Positions 15,630 through 23,391 of a DNA stretch of 64,000 nt are shown here, one piece after another. Position 1 is the stretch's first letter, and every line of letters begins with the position of its first letter. The stretch spans positions 186,001 through 250,000 of the forward strand of contig NZ_QCYK01000002.1 in NCBI RefSeq assembly GCF_003071345.1, given 5' to 3'. This DNA is from Chitinophaga parva (GTDB taxonomy: Bacteria; Bacteroidota; Bacteroidia; Chitinophagales; Chitinophagaceae). The position numbers were made by a program, and so were the translations under genes. A model generated the notes under the pieces. The model had not been told where the DNA came from. It searched no databases and saw only the letters and a list, made by a program, of their open reading frames with translations.

Positions 15630-16748
15630 ATGCCGAACGCAAGAAACATCCAGCCAGCCATGCTTCTCCTTGAAGATGGTACTGTTTTTAAAGGAAAAGC
15701 TTTTGGTAAGATCGGGACCGCCTCCGGTGAACTTTGTTTCAACACAGGCATGACCGGCTACCAGGAAGTTTTTACCGATCCGTCCTACAAAGGACAGGTT
15801 TTGATTATGAATAATTGCTACACCGGCAATTACGGAACAAAAGCAGCGGATGTAGAAAGCCCCGACGTTAAGATCAGTGGATTGATCTGTAAGAACATTG
15901 CTTATAACTACTCCCGTCTGCAGGCCGACCAGTCGCTGGAACAGTTCCTGTTGCAGAACAATGTAGTGACCATTTACGACGTGGATACCCGCGCGCTGGT
16001 AACGCATATCCGCAGCAAGGGCGCTATGAACTGCATTATCTCTTCCGAGATCCTGGATGAGGCGGAACTGAAGGCCGAACTGGCCAAGGTGCCCTCCATG
16101 GAAGGCCTGGCCCTTTGCGCGGAAGTTTCTACCAAAGAGGCTTATAACGTAGGTAATCCCGAGGCCCCTATCCGCATTGCGGTGATGGACAATGGTGTGA
16201 AACGCAATATGCTGAAATGCCTGAGCGAAAAAGGTGCTTACCTGAAGGTGTTCCCCACGGATACGCCGTTTGAAGTAGCCGAGGAATTTAAGCCCCACGC
16301 ATATTTCGTGTCTAACGGTCCCGGCGATCCGGCCCCGCTGACCTACGCCATTGACACGGTGAAAAAGATCCTGGCGGCGGGGCGCCCCATGTTCGGCATT
16401 TGCCTGGGCCACCAGTTGCTGGCGCTGGCAAACGGTATGAGCACTTATAAAATGCACCACGGCCACCGCGGCCTGAACCACCCGGTGAAGAACCTGCAGA
16501 CCGGCCTGTGCGAAATCACCACCCAGAACCACGGTTTTGCCGTAGATCCCGCCACCCTGGCCCAGAACGACCAGGTGGAAGTGACCCACGTTAACCTGAA
16601 CGATGAATCTATCGAGGGTATCCGTGTAAAGAACAAGCCGGCATTTTCCGTGCAGTACCACCCCGAGAGCACCCCGGGCCCGCACGATAGCCGCTACCTG
16701 TTTGACGATTTCTTTAAGATGATCAAAGCACATCATAAGATGGCGTGA
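15630..16748 (+). CDS. carA: Carbamoyl-phosphate synthase small subunit
   Basis: CarA hydrolyses glutamine and passes ammonia to CarB to make carbamoyl phosphate for pyrimidines and arginine. The start at 15630 (MPNARNIQPAMLLLEDGTVF) lies after the leader hairpin, whereas longer frames would run through it. The 372-residue product has the N-terminal CPSase domain and a class I glutaminase domain with Cys258 in GICLGHQ and the His344/Glu346 pair in QYHPE. carB is not in the window. A hairpin with T-run follows the stop. Confidence 0.96.
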   Translation: MPNARNIQPAMLLLEDGTVFKGKAFGKIGTASGELCFNTGMTGYQEVFTDPSYKGQVLIMNNCYTGNYGTKAADVESPDVKISGLICKNIAYNYSRLQADQSLEQFLLQNNVVTIYDVDTRALVTHIRSKGAMNCIISSEILDEAELKAELAKVPSMEGLALCAEVSTKEAYNVGNPEAPIRIAVMDNGVKRNMLKCLSEKGAYLKVFPTDTPFEVAEEFKPHAYFVSNGPGDPAPLTYAIDTVKKILAAGRPMFGICLGHQLLALANGMSTYKMHHGHRGLNHPVKNLQTGLCEITTQNHGFAVDPATLAQNDQVEVTHVNLNDESIEGIRVKNKPAFSVQYHPESTPGPHDSRYLFDDFFKMIKAHHKMA

Positions 16749-16771
16749 TAACGTAAACGTATAAACGAAAG

Positions 16772-16800
16772 AGGCATCCCTTTGGGGGGGCCTTTTTTGT
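16772..16800 (+). terminator. Terminator after carA
   Basis: AGGC-A-TCCC pairs with GGGG-GGCCT around a short loop with one mismatch, followed by a T-run. It lies within 60 bases of the carA stop. Confidence 0.65.
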
Positions 16801-16825
16801 TTAGGAGAGCCAGGAGGGATGGGGG

Positions 16826-16874
16826 CTTAAGTCTTAGGTCTTAAGTCTTAGGTCTTAGGTCCTAGGTCTTAGGT
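16826..16874 (+). repeat. Seven tandem copies of a 7-bp unit, CTTAGGT
   Basis: Seven contiguous units read CTTAAGT, CTTAGGT, CTTAAGT, CTTAGGT, CTTAGGT, CCTAGGT and CTTAGGT. Four are identical and the others differ by one base. The array is non-coding and lies just after the carA terminator. Short heptamer arrays of this kind can vary in copy number between strains. Confidence 0.9.
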
Positions 16875-16951
16875 ATTTTGTATAAATAAGTGGGGAAGTA
16901 ATGGGCTGGCAGCGGCTGGATACCTTGCCGGTGCTGGTTTAAAGAACAATG

Positions 16952-17189
16952 AAAAACGGTCCTGAGGAGTCAGGACCGTTGTTATTTTATTCCACGTTAT
17001 AAAAACGGTAGACGGTATGCTTGTAAACAGCAGTACTATCGCCGCTTTATGTGGCGCAATATTAGTGAAAAAGCATGAGCTTTTGCGTGATAACCTTTAT
17101 TAAGGAGGTGAAAATAATACTGAAAGCATACCGGAAAGCCGCATGGGGCGCGGGAGAGGAACGGTATTATCTAAACGAAAACGTTTTCG
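16952..17189 (-). ncRNA. Minus-strand unit A: operator, conserved motifs and terminator
   Basis: Read on the minus strand, the unit starts with the perfect 14-bp palindrome CGAAAACGTTTTCG (17176-17189) and then the complement of GGTATTAT (17163-17170). About 160 bases later comes the complement of TTCCACGTTAT (16990-17000), followed by an 11-bp hairpin (16955-16965 with 16970-16980, loop GGAG) and a T-run. No clear -7 box or start codon is seen. It is either a small RNA locus or the remnant of a short regulated gene. Confidence 0.35.
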
Positions 17190-17227
17190 CAGTCTTCAGA
17201 AAACGTGAAAGGGATTGAGGTAAGGAC

Positions 17228-17325
17228 AAAAAAATACGGCTCCGCGATCGGAGCCGTTTGCCTTTATAAATTCCACGTTATGAAAAACTGATACAAAAAT
17301 AAGGTATTATGCTAAAACGTTTTAG
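17228..17325 (-). ncRNA. Minus-strand unit B: short RNA candidate with operator
   Basis: Read on the minus strand, a perfect 14-bp palindrome CTAAAACGTTTTAG (17312-17325) is followed by the complement of GGTATTAT (17303-17310) and a TATTTTTG promoter box (17301-17294). The complement of TTCCACGTTAT (17271-17281) and a 9-bp hairpin (17236-17244 with 17249-17257) with a 7-T tail come next. The predicted transcript is about 58 nt. It shares operator type, both conserved motifs and the terminator layout with unit A. Confidence 0.45.
17312..17325. promoter_or_regulatory. LacI-type operator-like palindrome, site 2
   Basis: CTAAAACGTTTTAG is a perfect 14-bp palindrome with a central CG, the form bound by LacI/GalR-family regulators. 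Related sites occur at 17176-17189 and 35791-35802. No LacI-family gene is in the window. Confidence 0.55.
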
Positions 17326-17602
17326 TTAAAGTCTGTATTTTTTTAAATGTTGATGTTTCCTTAACATATATAACATCAACCCAGGTCCCAAAGTTCACAC
17401 CAAAAACGTTCGTGATAAAATAAAGCAGGTTAAATATTTGCTAAGACTTTCTCACATTACCTTTTCGCAAGCTTCAAGTTTTTTTCCTCCTTGATTCGTT
17501 GCTAGAACAAATTTAAAAATAAAAATTGAATTTTTATAGCCTCAGTGCGTAAAAAATGCAGTTTTTGTTGCAGAAAATAAATATAAAATTATTTATAATA
17601 TA

Positions 17603-18805
17603 TTATTGGATCGTTTTAGCCGGATATTGGGCCACTGCCTGTTTCAAACATTGCATGGCGGCGGTGATATCTTCCGTATTCAGCACATAGGCCAGGCGCA
17701 CTTCCTGTTGCCCAAGGCCGGGAGTGGCGTAGAAGCCGGTGGCGGGAGCCAGCATTACTGTCTGGTCTTCCCAGGAGAACGACTCCAGCAACCATTGGCA
17801 GAACTTGTCTGCATTGTCAATAGGCAGTTTGGCAATTGCGTAGAAAGCGCCGCCGGGATTGGGGCAGAAAGCGCCAGGGATGTCATTGATCAACTTCACC
17901 AGCAGGTCGCGGCGGTGCTGGTATTCAGCTTTGATCCCGTCAAAATAATCAGCCGGCAGATCTACGGCTGCTTCACCGGCTATCTGGGCAAAACTGGGCG
18001 GGCTGAGACGGGCCTGGGCCAGTTTCATAGCGGCATCCAGCACGGCCTGGTTCCGGGTCACAAAGGCGCCAATGCGGCCACCACACGCGCTGTAACGCTT
18101 GGAAATAGTGTCCATCACCACCACGTTGTTTTCCATGCCTTCCAGGTTCAGGGCGGAGAAAGGTGCGCCGTTGTAAGAGAACTCGCGGTAAGCCTCATCA
18201 CTGAAGAGGAAAAGACCATGTTTCAGGCATATTTTAGACAGCGTCTCCAGTTCTTCCTGGCTGTATACATACCCGGTAGGATTGTTAGGATTGCAAATTA
18301 CTATGGCTTTGGTGCGCGGGGTGATCTGGGCTTCAAACTGCGCCAGGTCCGGCAGGGCGAAACCGTTGTCAATATTGGCGGTAACGGCTTTCACCACTAC
18401 GCCTGCTTCCGCCGCAAAACCATTGTAGTTGGCATAAAAAGGCTCGGGGATGATCACTTCATCACCGGCATCCAGGCAAGCGAGGAAGCCAAAGAGGATG
18501 GCTTCAGAACCACCGGTGGTAACAATGATCTGGTTGTGATCCAGTTCCACGCCAAAGCGTTGGTAATAGGTTACCAGCTTGCGGCGGTAGCTTTCATTGC
18601 CGGCGCTGTGGCTGTACTCCAGGATCTTGAAATCAGAGTGCCTTACTGCATCCAGTACCGGTTTGGGTGTTTCAATGTCCGGCTGGCCGATGTTGAGGTG
18701 ATATACTTTCACGCCTCTTTTTTTGGCAGCTTCTGCATACGGTACCAGTTTACGGATCGGGGAGGCGGGCATTTGCCGGCCGCGCTGGCTGATGGTTGGT
18801 GTCAT
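17603..18805 (-). CDS. PLP-dependent aminotransferase, class I
   Basis: This fold-type I aminotransferase is likely to act on aspartate or another amino acid with a 2-oxoacid acceptor. Key residues are visible: Asn175 in NPNNPTG, Asp203 and Tyr206 in SDEAY, Lys236 in DTISKRYSACG (Schiff-base lysine) and Arg244. The start at 18805 gives MTPTISQRGRQMPASPIRKL and 400 residues. A TACTTTTG box (18834-18827) lies just upstream, so longer frames would begin before the transcript. Substrate cannot be decided by eye. Confidence 0.92.
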   Translation of the reverse strand: MTPTISQRGRQMPASPIRKLVPYAEAAKKRGVKVYHLNIGQPDIETPKPVLDAVRHSDFKILEYSHSAGNESYRRKLVTYYQRFGVELDHNQIIVTTGGSEAILFGFLACLDAGDEVIIPEPFYANYNGFAAEAGVVVKAVTANIDNGFALPDLAQFEAQITPRTKAIVICNPNNPTGYVYSQEELETLSKICLKHGLFLFSDEAYREFSYNGAPFSALNLEGMENNVVVMDTISKRYSACGGRIGAFVTRNQAVLDAAMKLAQARLSPPSFAQIAGEAAVDLPADYFDGIKAEYQHRRDLLVKLINDIPGAFCPNPGGAFYAIAKLPIDNADKFCQWLLESFSWEDQTVMLAPATGFYATPGLGQQEVRLAYVLNTEDITAAMQCLKQAVAQYPAKTIQ

Positions 18806-18826
18806 GTGACGTTTTGGTTTGGATTG

Positions 18827-18834
18827 CAAAAGTA
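18827..18834 (-). promoter_or_regulatory. Promoter -7 box of the aminotransferase gene
   Basis: On the minus strand this reads TACTTTTG followed by CAATCC. The predicted start lies about 15 bases before the codon at 18805, which supports that start. Confidence 0.65.
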
Positions 18835-18910
18835 AGGTAATCGTATGAAAGGCCTGATGCCTGCCGCACCGGGGATCCTGGCCGCCAGGCCACCCTTCGC
18901 ATACGGGCAT

Positions 18911-18943
18911 AAAAAAAGCCCCGCAGCGCAGTGCTGCAGGGCT
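18911..18943 (-). terminator. Terminator after the DUF1573 gene
   Basis: On the minus strand AGCCCTGCAGC pairs with GCTGCGGGGCT (one wobble) and is followed by seven T. It lies about 27 bases after the stop of the DUF1573 gene and separates it from the aminotransferase gene. Confidence 0.8.
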
Positions 18944-18969
18944 TATATCTTGAAGTCAGTTTATGAGAC

Positions 18970-19401
18970 TTAGTGGCTTGCAGCAGGAGCAGGAGTTGCC
19001 GCAGGTGCTGTAACCTCGCCGCTCAGGTGCAGTTCCTTATCCTGGTCCAGCCCTTTAAATTTAACCCAGATGGTCTTGTTCTGCTGGCCTACACCGTTAG
19101 CGGAGTAAGAAGCAGTGATCTTACCGGTTTTGCCGGGCAGTACAGGCTCAGTAGTCCATTTAGGAGTGGTGCAACCGCAAGATGCACGGGCAGCTTCTAC
19201 CAGTACGGGTTGTTTGGAGATGTTGGTAAATTCATAGTCAACCGTAACGGGTTTGTTCAGCACGGTTTTACCGAAGTTGATGCTTTCAGTTTTGAACTTT
19301 ACCAGGGCATCAGCGCCGGTAGCAGGAGTAGCGGGCGCCTGGGCCATAGCCGCGGTGGCTACCAGTGCAGAAGCAAACAGGGATAAGAGTAACTTTTTCA
19401 T
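18970..19401 (-). CDS. DUF1573 domain secreted protein
   Basis: A cleavable signal peptide (about residues 1-20, ending AAMAQ) is followed by an Ala/Pro linker and one DUF1573 domain, an Ig-like beta fold common in Bacteroidota envelopes. The signature FTNISKQPVLVEAARASCGCTTP with its Cys-Gly-Cys is present. The C-terminus is a low-complexity Ala/Pro tail. The 143-residue length is normal for single-domain members. Its function is unknown. A TAATTTTG box (19469-19462, minus) lies upstream. Confidence 0.9.
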   Translation of the reverse strand: MKKLLLSLFASALVATAAMAQAPATPATGADALVKFKTESINFGKTVLNKPVTVDYEFTNISKQPVLVEAARASCGCTTPKWTTEPVLPGKTGKITASYSANGVGQQNKTIWVKFKGLDQDKELHLSGEVTAPAATPAPAASH

Positions 19402-19577
19402 ATACTAGAAAGGGTTTTTAGACGATTGGTTAAAAAAAATGTTTATTTGCTTTCGTTTAAACAAAATTACAGCCAATAACTGTGAAAGGAGTTGTAAATT
19501 ATTAAAATCCTATTAAAAAAAATAAATTATTTGGATGGCCTGAATTTCAGGCATTTTACCGCTGAGTAAATTAACCT

Positions 19578-19585
19578 TACTTTTG
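19578..19585 (+). promoter_or_regulatory. Promoter -7 box of the E1 gene
   Basis: TACTTTTG matches TAnnTTTG and lies 28 bases upstream of the start codon. Confidence 0.6.
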
Positions 19586-19613
19586 TGTTTTAAGTGAATT
19601 TTAAGCGCCAGGC

Positions 19614-22007
19614 ATGAATACTGAAACTACTAAGAATATGGAAAGCCGGTTGTCGTTTGAAGAGTTCAGGAGAGAGGTGTTGCGCGACTACCAACTGATT
19701 TGCGAAAGCAGGGAGATAAGCCTGCTGGGCCGACGCGAAGTGCTTACGGGCAAAGCTAAATTCGGCATCTTTGGTGATGGTAAAGAACTGGCCCAGGTGG
19801 CCATGTCAAAATATTTTATGCCAGGCGATTTCCGCTCGGGCTATTACCGCGACCAGACCTTTGCCTTTGCAACAGGCATGGCTACCGCGGAACAATTCTT
19901 TTCACAATTATATGCGGACCCGGACCTGGCCAATGACCCGTTCTCCGCGGGCCGCCAGATGAACAGCCACTTTGCTACGCCTAACCTGGGCAGCGATGGA
20001 CAATGGCTGGACCTTACCGCACAGAAAAATACGGCAGCTGACCTGTCGCCTACCGCTGCGCAAATGCCGCGGTCACTGGGCCTGGCCTTTGCCTCTAAAT
20101 TATTCCGCGAAGTAGAATCCCTGCAGGGCTATACCCATCTTTCCAAAAAAGGCAACGAGATCTGCTTTGCCACCATTGGCGATGCTTCTACCTCTGAAGG
20201 CCATTTTTGGGAAACCATGAATGCCGCCGGTGTACTGCAGGTGCCCCTGGCTGTGTTTGTATGGGATGATGGCTACGGAATTTCTGTGCCGCGTAAATAT
20301 CAAACCACGAAGGGCTCTATCAGCGCTGCTTTGGAAGGTTTCCGCAAAACGGAGAACTCTAACGGTTTTGACATTTATAATGTAAAGGGATGGGACTATG
20401 CCGGCATGTGCGAAGTGTTTGAAGCCGCTATCCGCAAGATCCGTGAAACCCACGTCCCTGCACTGTTTCACGTAGAGGAGCTTACGCAACCCCAAGGCCA
20501 CTCCACCAGCGGATCGCACGAGCGGTACAAGAGCAAGGAGCGCATGGCCTGGGAGAAGGAATTTGACTGCAATCACAAGATGCGTCAATGGATACTGGAG
20601 AATGCACTGTCTGATGAGCTGACACTGAAAGAAATTGAAGTGAAGGCAAAGACGGCCGCCCTGGATGCCCGTAAGGCTGCCTGGGACAAATATGCCGCGC
20701 CTATAAAACAACAGGTACAGCAAAGCCTGGAGCTGCTGCAGGCCATCGTTACAGAAGGCCAGGGCGATGTGGCTTTTGTGAGCAAGACCATGCAGGAACT
20801 GCAGAACAACCGTGAGCCCCTGCGCCGTGACATCCTGAAAGGGCTGAGCCACGTACTGCTGCGTTACCGCCAGGTGGAAAGCCCGGCAGTAACGGCTTTG
20901 AAGGCATTCCTGGATGAGACCAACGCAAAGGAAAAGATAAATTACAATAGCCTCCTGCATGCTACCGGTGCTAACTCGGTGCACAATGTGCCCGTGGTAC
21001 CCGCAGTGTTTGAAGGCGAACCGGTGACGCTGAATGGTTATGAAGTGATCAATCACTACTTTGACCAGTTGCTGGAGAACAATCCCAGGGTATTTGCCTT
21101 TGGGGAAGATGTGGGCAAGATAGGGGATGTGAACCAGGGCTTTGCCGGCCTGCAACAAAAGCACGGCAAGCAACGGGTCTTTGATACCGGCATCCGGGAG
21201 CTTACCATTATGGGACAAGGTATAGGCATGGCTTTGCGCGGGCTGCGGCCTATTGCGGAGATCCAGTACCTGGACTACCTGCTGTATGGCCTGGAGCCGC
21301 TGAGCGATGATGTAGCAAGCCTGCAATACCGCACTGCGGGCATTATGCACTGCCCCATCATTGTGCGCACCCGCGGCCACCGGCTGGAAGGCGTATGGCA
21401 CTCCGGCTCTCCGATGGGCATGGCTATTAATGCACTCCGCGGTTTCAATATCTGCGTGCCGCGCAACCTTACACAGGCTGCCGGTATGTATAATACGTTG
21501 CTGATTGCCAATGAACCGGCATTAGTGATAGAGCCCCTGAACGGCTACCGCCTGAAGGAACAGCTGCCCAGCAACCTGGGAACCTTTACGGTGCCGATGG
21601 GCGTGCCCGAAGTGGTGAAAGCCGGTACAGACATCACGATCGTTTCTTACGGTTCTACCCTGCGCCTGGTGGAAGAAGCGGCGGTGACACTGGAAGAATT
21701 TGGGGTGCATGCAGAGATCATCGATGTGCAGACGTTGCTGCCCTTTGACATACATCACCGTATTGTGGAGTCACTGAAGAAAACAAACCGCATCCTGTTT
21801 GTAGATGAAGACGTACCCGGTGGTGGTACGGCCTTTATGTTCCAGCAGGTGATGGAAGCCCAGCAGGGATACCGCTGGCTGGATGTAGCCCCCCGCACAC
21901 TGAGTGCACAGGCGCACCGCCCGGCTTACGGCTCCGATGGGGATTACTTCTCCAAGCCGAACGTGGAGGACATTATCCGCGTGGTAATGGAGATGGTAGC
22001 GGAATAG
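19614..22007 (+). CDS. Fused alpha-keto-acid dehydrogenase E1 (alpha-beta)
   Basis: This thiamine-diphosphate enzyme decarboxylates 2-oxoacids, probably the branched-chain ones, and acylates the lipoyl group of an E2 protein. Residues 1 to about 330 form the alpha part with the ThDP motif GDAS (189-192) and Asn203. About 120 helical residues follow, then the beta part (from about 470) with FGEDVGKIGDVNQGFAGL and RGHRLEGVWHSGSP. The two subunits are usually separate genes; here they form one 797-residue chain, as often in Bacteroidota. No E2 or E3 gene is nearby. Confidence 0.93.
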   Translation: MNTETTKNMESRLSFEEFRREVLRDYQLICESREISLLGRREVLTGKAKFGIFGDGKELAQVAMSKYFMPGDFRSGYYRDQTFAFATGMATAEQFFSQLYADPDLANDPFSAGRQMNSHFATPNLGSDGQWLDLTAQKNTAADLSPTAAQMPRSLGLAFASKLFREVESLQGYTHLSKKGNEICFATIGDASTSEGHFWETMNAAGVLQVPLAVFVWDDGYGISVPRKYQTTKGSISAALEGFRKTENSNGFDIYNVKGWDYAGMCEVFEAAIRKIRETHVPALFHVEELTQPQGHSTSGSHERYKSKERMAWEKEFDCNHKMRQWILENALSDELTLKEIEVKAKTAALDARKAAWDKYAAPIKQQVQQSLELLQAIVTEGQGDVAFVSKTMQELQNNREPLRRDILKGLSHVLLRYRQVESPAVTALKAFLDETNAKEKINYNSLLHATGANSVHNVPVVPAVFEGEPVTLNGYEVINHYFDQLLENNPRVFAFGEDVGKIGDVNQGFAGLQQKHGKQRVFDTGIRELTIMGQGIGMALRGLRPIAEIQYLDYLLYGLEPLSDDVASLQYRTAGIMHCPIIVRTRGHRLEGVWHSGSPMGMAINALRGFNICVPRNLTQAAGMYNTLLIANEPALVIEPLNGYRLKEQLPSNLGTFTVPMGVPEVVKAGTDITIVSYGSTLRLVEEAAVTLEEFGVHAEIIDVQTLLPFDIHHRIVESLKKTNRILFVDEDVPGGGTAFMFQQVMEAQQGYRWLDVAPRTLSAQAHRPAYGSDGDYFSKPNVEDIIRVVMEMVAE

Positions 22008-22032
22008 TGATATTGATCATAATATTTTTAAG

Positions 22033-22065
22033 AACGCAGGACAGTAATGTTCCTGCGTTTTTTTT
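22033..22065 (+). terminator. Terminator after the E1 gene
   Basis: AACGCAGGA (22033-22041) pairs perfectly with TCCTGCGTT (22051-22059), followed by a long T-run. Confidence 0.85.
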
Positions 22066-22082
22066 TGTGCCGTGCTGCAAAT

Positions 22083-22165
22083 AAAAAGCTCCGGCTGTAA
22101 AAACAGCCAGAGCTGTACTGGATGTAAAACCAACTAGTTAAAAATGAAATTTCGCTCCAAAAGTA
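22083..22165 (-). ncRNA. Minus-strand small RNA candidate
   Basis: On the minus strand TACTTTTG (22165-22158) could start an RNA near 22150. A hairpin (22087-22091 plus 22093-22098 with 22103-22108 plus 22110-22114, one mismatch) and a short T-run end it near 22083. That gives about 68 nt with no open frame of note. The hairpin is oriented for the minus strand and no minus-strand gene precedes it. Confidence 0.35.
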
Positions 22166-22498
22166 ACACTCCAACCTGTTTAACGCGCGCTGAAAACCCT
22201 CATTAACACGTAGTTCACTAAAAAACAGCAGAAACGGCCCTGAAACCTGCCGTGGTAAAGGGGTTGCGTAATATTTGTGACAATAAGACCATTTGTAGCG
22301 GGCTCTTGTGGATGAACAAAATGAACAGCGGGAAAGGGTGTGACTAAAGTGCTTTTTAGGTGTATAGTAGATGTGGGTATTTTAGTGCGTTGCAATTTGG
22401 GAAGCAATACACTATGAAAACATGACGGCAGACGCGCGCCGTTCAAATTGTTTAACCGCCATACCCTATTTTTTTTCTAATCTAAACAGCTCCTAAGT

Positions 22499-23227
22499 AT
22501 GAAAGCAGGAATTCTTCTGGTAGAAGACGATCATTTCTTTGCGAAAGTCTTGAAGCGCTACCTGGAAAAAGCCGACTATGAGGTTATCTATTGTGAGAAC
22601 GGGGAGAGAGGTTTGGAGACCTTTCAGCAGCGCCCGTTTGATGCCTGTTTGCTCGATGTATTAATGCCTGGTAAAGATGGTTTTTCGCTGGCCCGGGAGA
22701 TCCGGGAGAGAGACGATCATGTGCCTCTTTTTTTTATTTCCAGCCGTTTTATGGAAGAAGACAAACTGACGGGCTTCCGCTCCGGTGCGGATGGCTACCT
22801 GGGAAAGCCATTCAATTTTGAGGAACTGGCCCTGCGCATCCGGGTATTCCTGAAGCGCGCCCGCCTGCAGCCCAGCCGGCGCCTGCTTTACAATATTGGC
22901 ACACTCACCTTTGATTATACAGAATTAAAGATCATGCACCCGGAATCCGGCAGTTGCGTGTGCTTACCGCCTAAAGAAGCGGAGCTGCTGAAATACCTGT
23001 GCGAGAACGCCAACAGGAAAATCAAGCGGGAAAACATCCTGATGCATGTGTGGGGCGTGGATGACTTCTTTGTGGGGCGCAGTATGGATGTGTACATGAC
23101 ACGGTTGCGCAAACACTTCCGCGTAGACCCTACCGTGAAGCTGGAAACCATGCATGGGCAGGGGTTCCGCTTTTCTTTCGACAACAAGGCCCGGCCTTCT
23201 TACGTTACAGCCGCTTTACATAATTAA
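22499..23227 (+). CDS. OmpR-family response regulator, orphan
   Basis: This is a two-component transcription factor. The receiver domain (residues 1-120) has the acidic pair at 10-11, phospho-acceptor Asp53 in LLDVLMPGKDG and Lys103 in LGKPF. The C-terminal winged helix (about 130-230) has LPPKEAELLKYLCENANRKIKRENIL and RSMDVYMTRLRKHF. There is no histidine kinase next to it in the window, so its partner must be elsewhere. Length (242) is normal. A GC hairpin (23261-23286) with T-run follows. Confidence 0.94.
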   Translation: MKAGILLVEDDHFFAKVLKRYLEKADYEVIYCENGERGLETFQQRPFDACLLDVLMPGKDGFSLAREIRERDDHVPLFFISSRFMEEDKLTGFRSGADGYLGKPFNFEELALRIRVFLKRARLQPSRRLLYNIGTLTFDYTELKIMHPESGSCVCLPPKEAELLKYLCENANRKIKRENILMHVWGVDDFFVGRSMDVYMTRLRKHFRVDPTVKLETMHGQGFRFSFDNKARPSYVTAALHN

Positions 23228-23335
23228 TTTTTTCGGACTATACTGTTGATGAGTTGCAGGCGCCTCCCGGGAAACGGGGGCGTTTTGCGTTTGGGGAAGG
23301 GGGGACGGATGGTGGAGATATGATGTTGTAATAAA

Positions 23336-23369
23336 AAACGTCCCGCGGCTTTTGGGCTGCGGGACGTTT
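23336..23369. terminator. Bidirectional terminator hairpin before the yebC stop
   Basis: An 11-bp perfect stem (23336-23346 with 23359-23369) has A-rich and T-rich flanks. It lies between the convergent response-regulator and yebC genes and is best oriented for yebC. Confidence 0.75.
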
Positions 23370-23391
23370 CTATAATGAGATTTAAAGAAGA

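Larger units (their letters stand above)
16749..17602. other. 854-bp gap without a recognisable gene
   Basis: This gap separates the 3' ends of carA (plus) and an aminotransferase gene (minus). In order it holds the carA terminator, a tandem 7-bp repeat, two related minus-strand units (operator-like palindrome, shared motifs, terminator hairpin), an isolated AAGGAGGTGA (17102-17111), a 9-bp inverted repeat (17349-17357 with 17372-17380) and an AT-rich tail. No open frame with plausible codon use is seen. Confidence 0.8.
22008..22498. other. 491-bp gap between the E1 and response-regulator genes
   Basis: It holds the E1 terminator and the minus-strand RNA candidate in its first 160 bases. The rest (22170-22498) has only short open frames without credible starts and no strong repeats. 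A sequence just before the response regulator is T-rich, and no TAnnTTTG box is clear. Confidence 0.7.

Noticed and set aside
16981..17050. Short frame ending YNVE on the minus strand in unit A
   Set aside because: It has no start codon within reach and is cut by an upstream stop after about 18 codons.
17606..18835. 409-codon frame on the plus strand opposite the aminotransferase gene
   Set aside because: The minus-strand gene has all catalytic residues and a promoter box. The plus-strand frame runs over that promoter and has no match.
22180..22446. 88-codon frame on the minus strand before the response regulator
   Set aside because: Codon use and composition are not gene-like, no promoter box fits, and no domain is seen.
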